Assembly (NCBI RefSeq): GCF_014203545.1
Contig: NZ_JACHJG010000008.1
Location: forward strand, 1 to 64,000
Source of the DNA: Streptomyces netropsis
GTDB lineage: Bacteria > Actinomycetota > Actinomycetes > Streptomycetales > Streptomycetaceae
Direction of reading: 5' to 3'
DNA: 64,000 nucleotides
Shown: positions 63,829 through 64,000 of the stretch, in pieces
Layout of the letters: each line of letters begins with the position of its first letter
Numbering within the stretch: the first letter of the stretch is position 1
The notes under the pieces: model-generated
The model's database searches: none
Seen by the model: only the letters and a program-made list of their open reading frames with translations
Told to the model about the DNA's origin: nothing
Position numbers and translations under genes: made by a program

Positions 63829-64000
63829 ATGGTGATGCTCACTGTACGGACCAGACTCGCCGCGGTGGTCGTGGCAGCCACGATGGCGGCAGCGATCGGG
63901 CTGACGGCGCCCGCAAAGGCGGACGGTGCGCCCGCCGCTCCGGCCACAGGTCACGGACTGACCCAGGCCGCCCTGGACTCCGCCGTCAAGGGCGGCGTTC
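63829..64000 (+). CDS. Secreted protein, partial (probably serine hydrolase)
   Basis: Cut by the right edge of the window. ATG 63829 has GGGAAGG six bases upstream; ATG 63835 is an alternative. The visible 57 residues are a signal peptide (RTRLAAVVVAATMAAAIGLT, ending APAKADG) and the start of a mature protein (GLTQAALDSAVKGGV). This N-terminal pattern, an extracytoplasmic domain beginning L-x-x-A-L-D-x-x-V, is usual for the serine hydrolases found at 10369 and 58670. Confidence 0.6.
   Translation, partial: MVMLTVRTRLAAVVVAATMAAAIGLTAPAKADGAPAAPATGHGLTQAALDSAVKGGV

Overview
The window is high-GC actinomycete DNA and almost certainly Streptomyces. Coding sequence has a strong third-position GC bias, many genes start with GTG behind GGAGG-type ribosome sites, and there are rare TTA codons, many secreted proteins and many small divergent regulator/enzyme pairs. 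Fragments of at least six insertion sequences and about ten broken genes suggest a variable chromosome-arm region. I see no rRNA, tRNA or CRISPR array.

Layout. 0.2-3.4 kb: an asparagine-use module, L-asparaginase then aspartase, opposite an Lrp/AsnC regulator. 3.5-7 kb: PaaX-type regulator coupled to an acetyltransferase, a membrane-anchored alpha/beta hydrolase, and a MarR-like gene behind a MerR-type promoter. 7.1-14.1 kb: one IS5-type element and two decayed ones, a candidate MITE, a secreted repeat protein, a penicillin-binding-type serine hydrolase, an HSL-type esterase and a lipoprotein. 14.2-19.7 kb: a secreted SH3-like protein, then a partly decayed block of contractile-injection/phage-tail flavour: a 1075-residue DUF6519/beta-helix protein, a LysM-like protein and a broken DUF4255 (Pvc16-type) gene. 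20-24.6 kb: an insertion-sequence graveyard holding a small Cys/His-rich protein, a methyltransferase, a four-repeat secreted protein and a complete DDE transposon whose right end occurs again nearby in inverted orientation.

25-40.7 kb: a secreted GH5-type glycosidase with a TTA codon, a KAS III-like enzyme divergent from a single-module highly reducing type I polyketide synthase (KS-AT-DH-MT-ER-KR-ACP), a Tat-exported PL6-type polysaccharide lyase and an M14 carboxypeptidase. 40.9-47 kb: redox and resistance genes, namely an FAD monooxygenase/TetR pair with a double operator, a dienelactone hydrolase, an aldo/keto reductase with an attenuator-like leader, and a rifampicin monooxygenase (Rox) homologue with a rifamycin-associated element upstream. 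47.4-52.7 kb: secreted proteins, a fused SecDF and a LysR regulator. 52.8-64 kb: small detoxification genes (VOC, deazaflavin-dependent oxidoreductase, NAD(P)-binding protein/HxlR pair, cupin/MarR pair with a perfect operator), two more serine hydrolases (one cut by the window edge), and pseudogenes of a 6PGDH/imine-reductase-like enzyme and a barstar-family protein.

Connections supported here are: asparagine to aspartate to fumarate (ansA-aspA); regulator/target pairs joined by palindromes (TetR, LysR, MarR, HxlR); the polyketide synthase with its KAS III partner; and rox with its promoter element. Family names come from reading motifs, not from searches. Several lesions sit in G/C homopolymers, so some pseudogenes may be sequencing errors.
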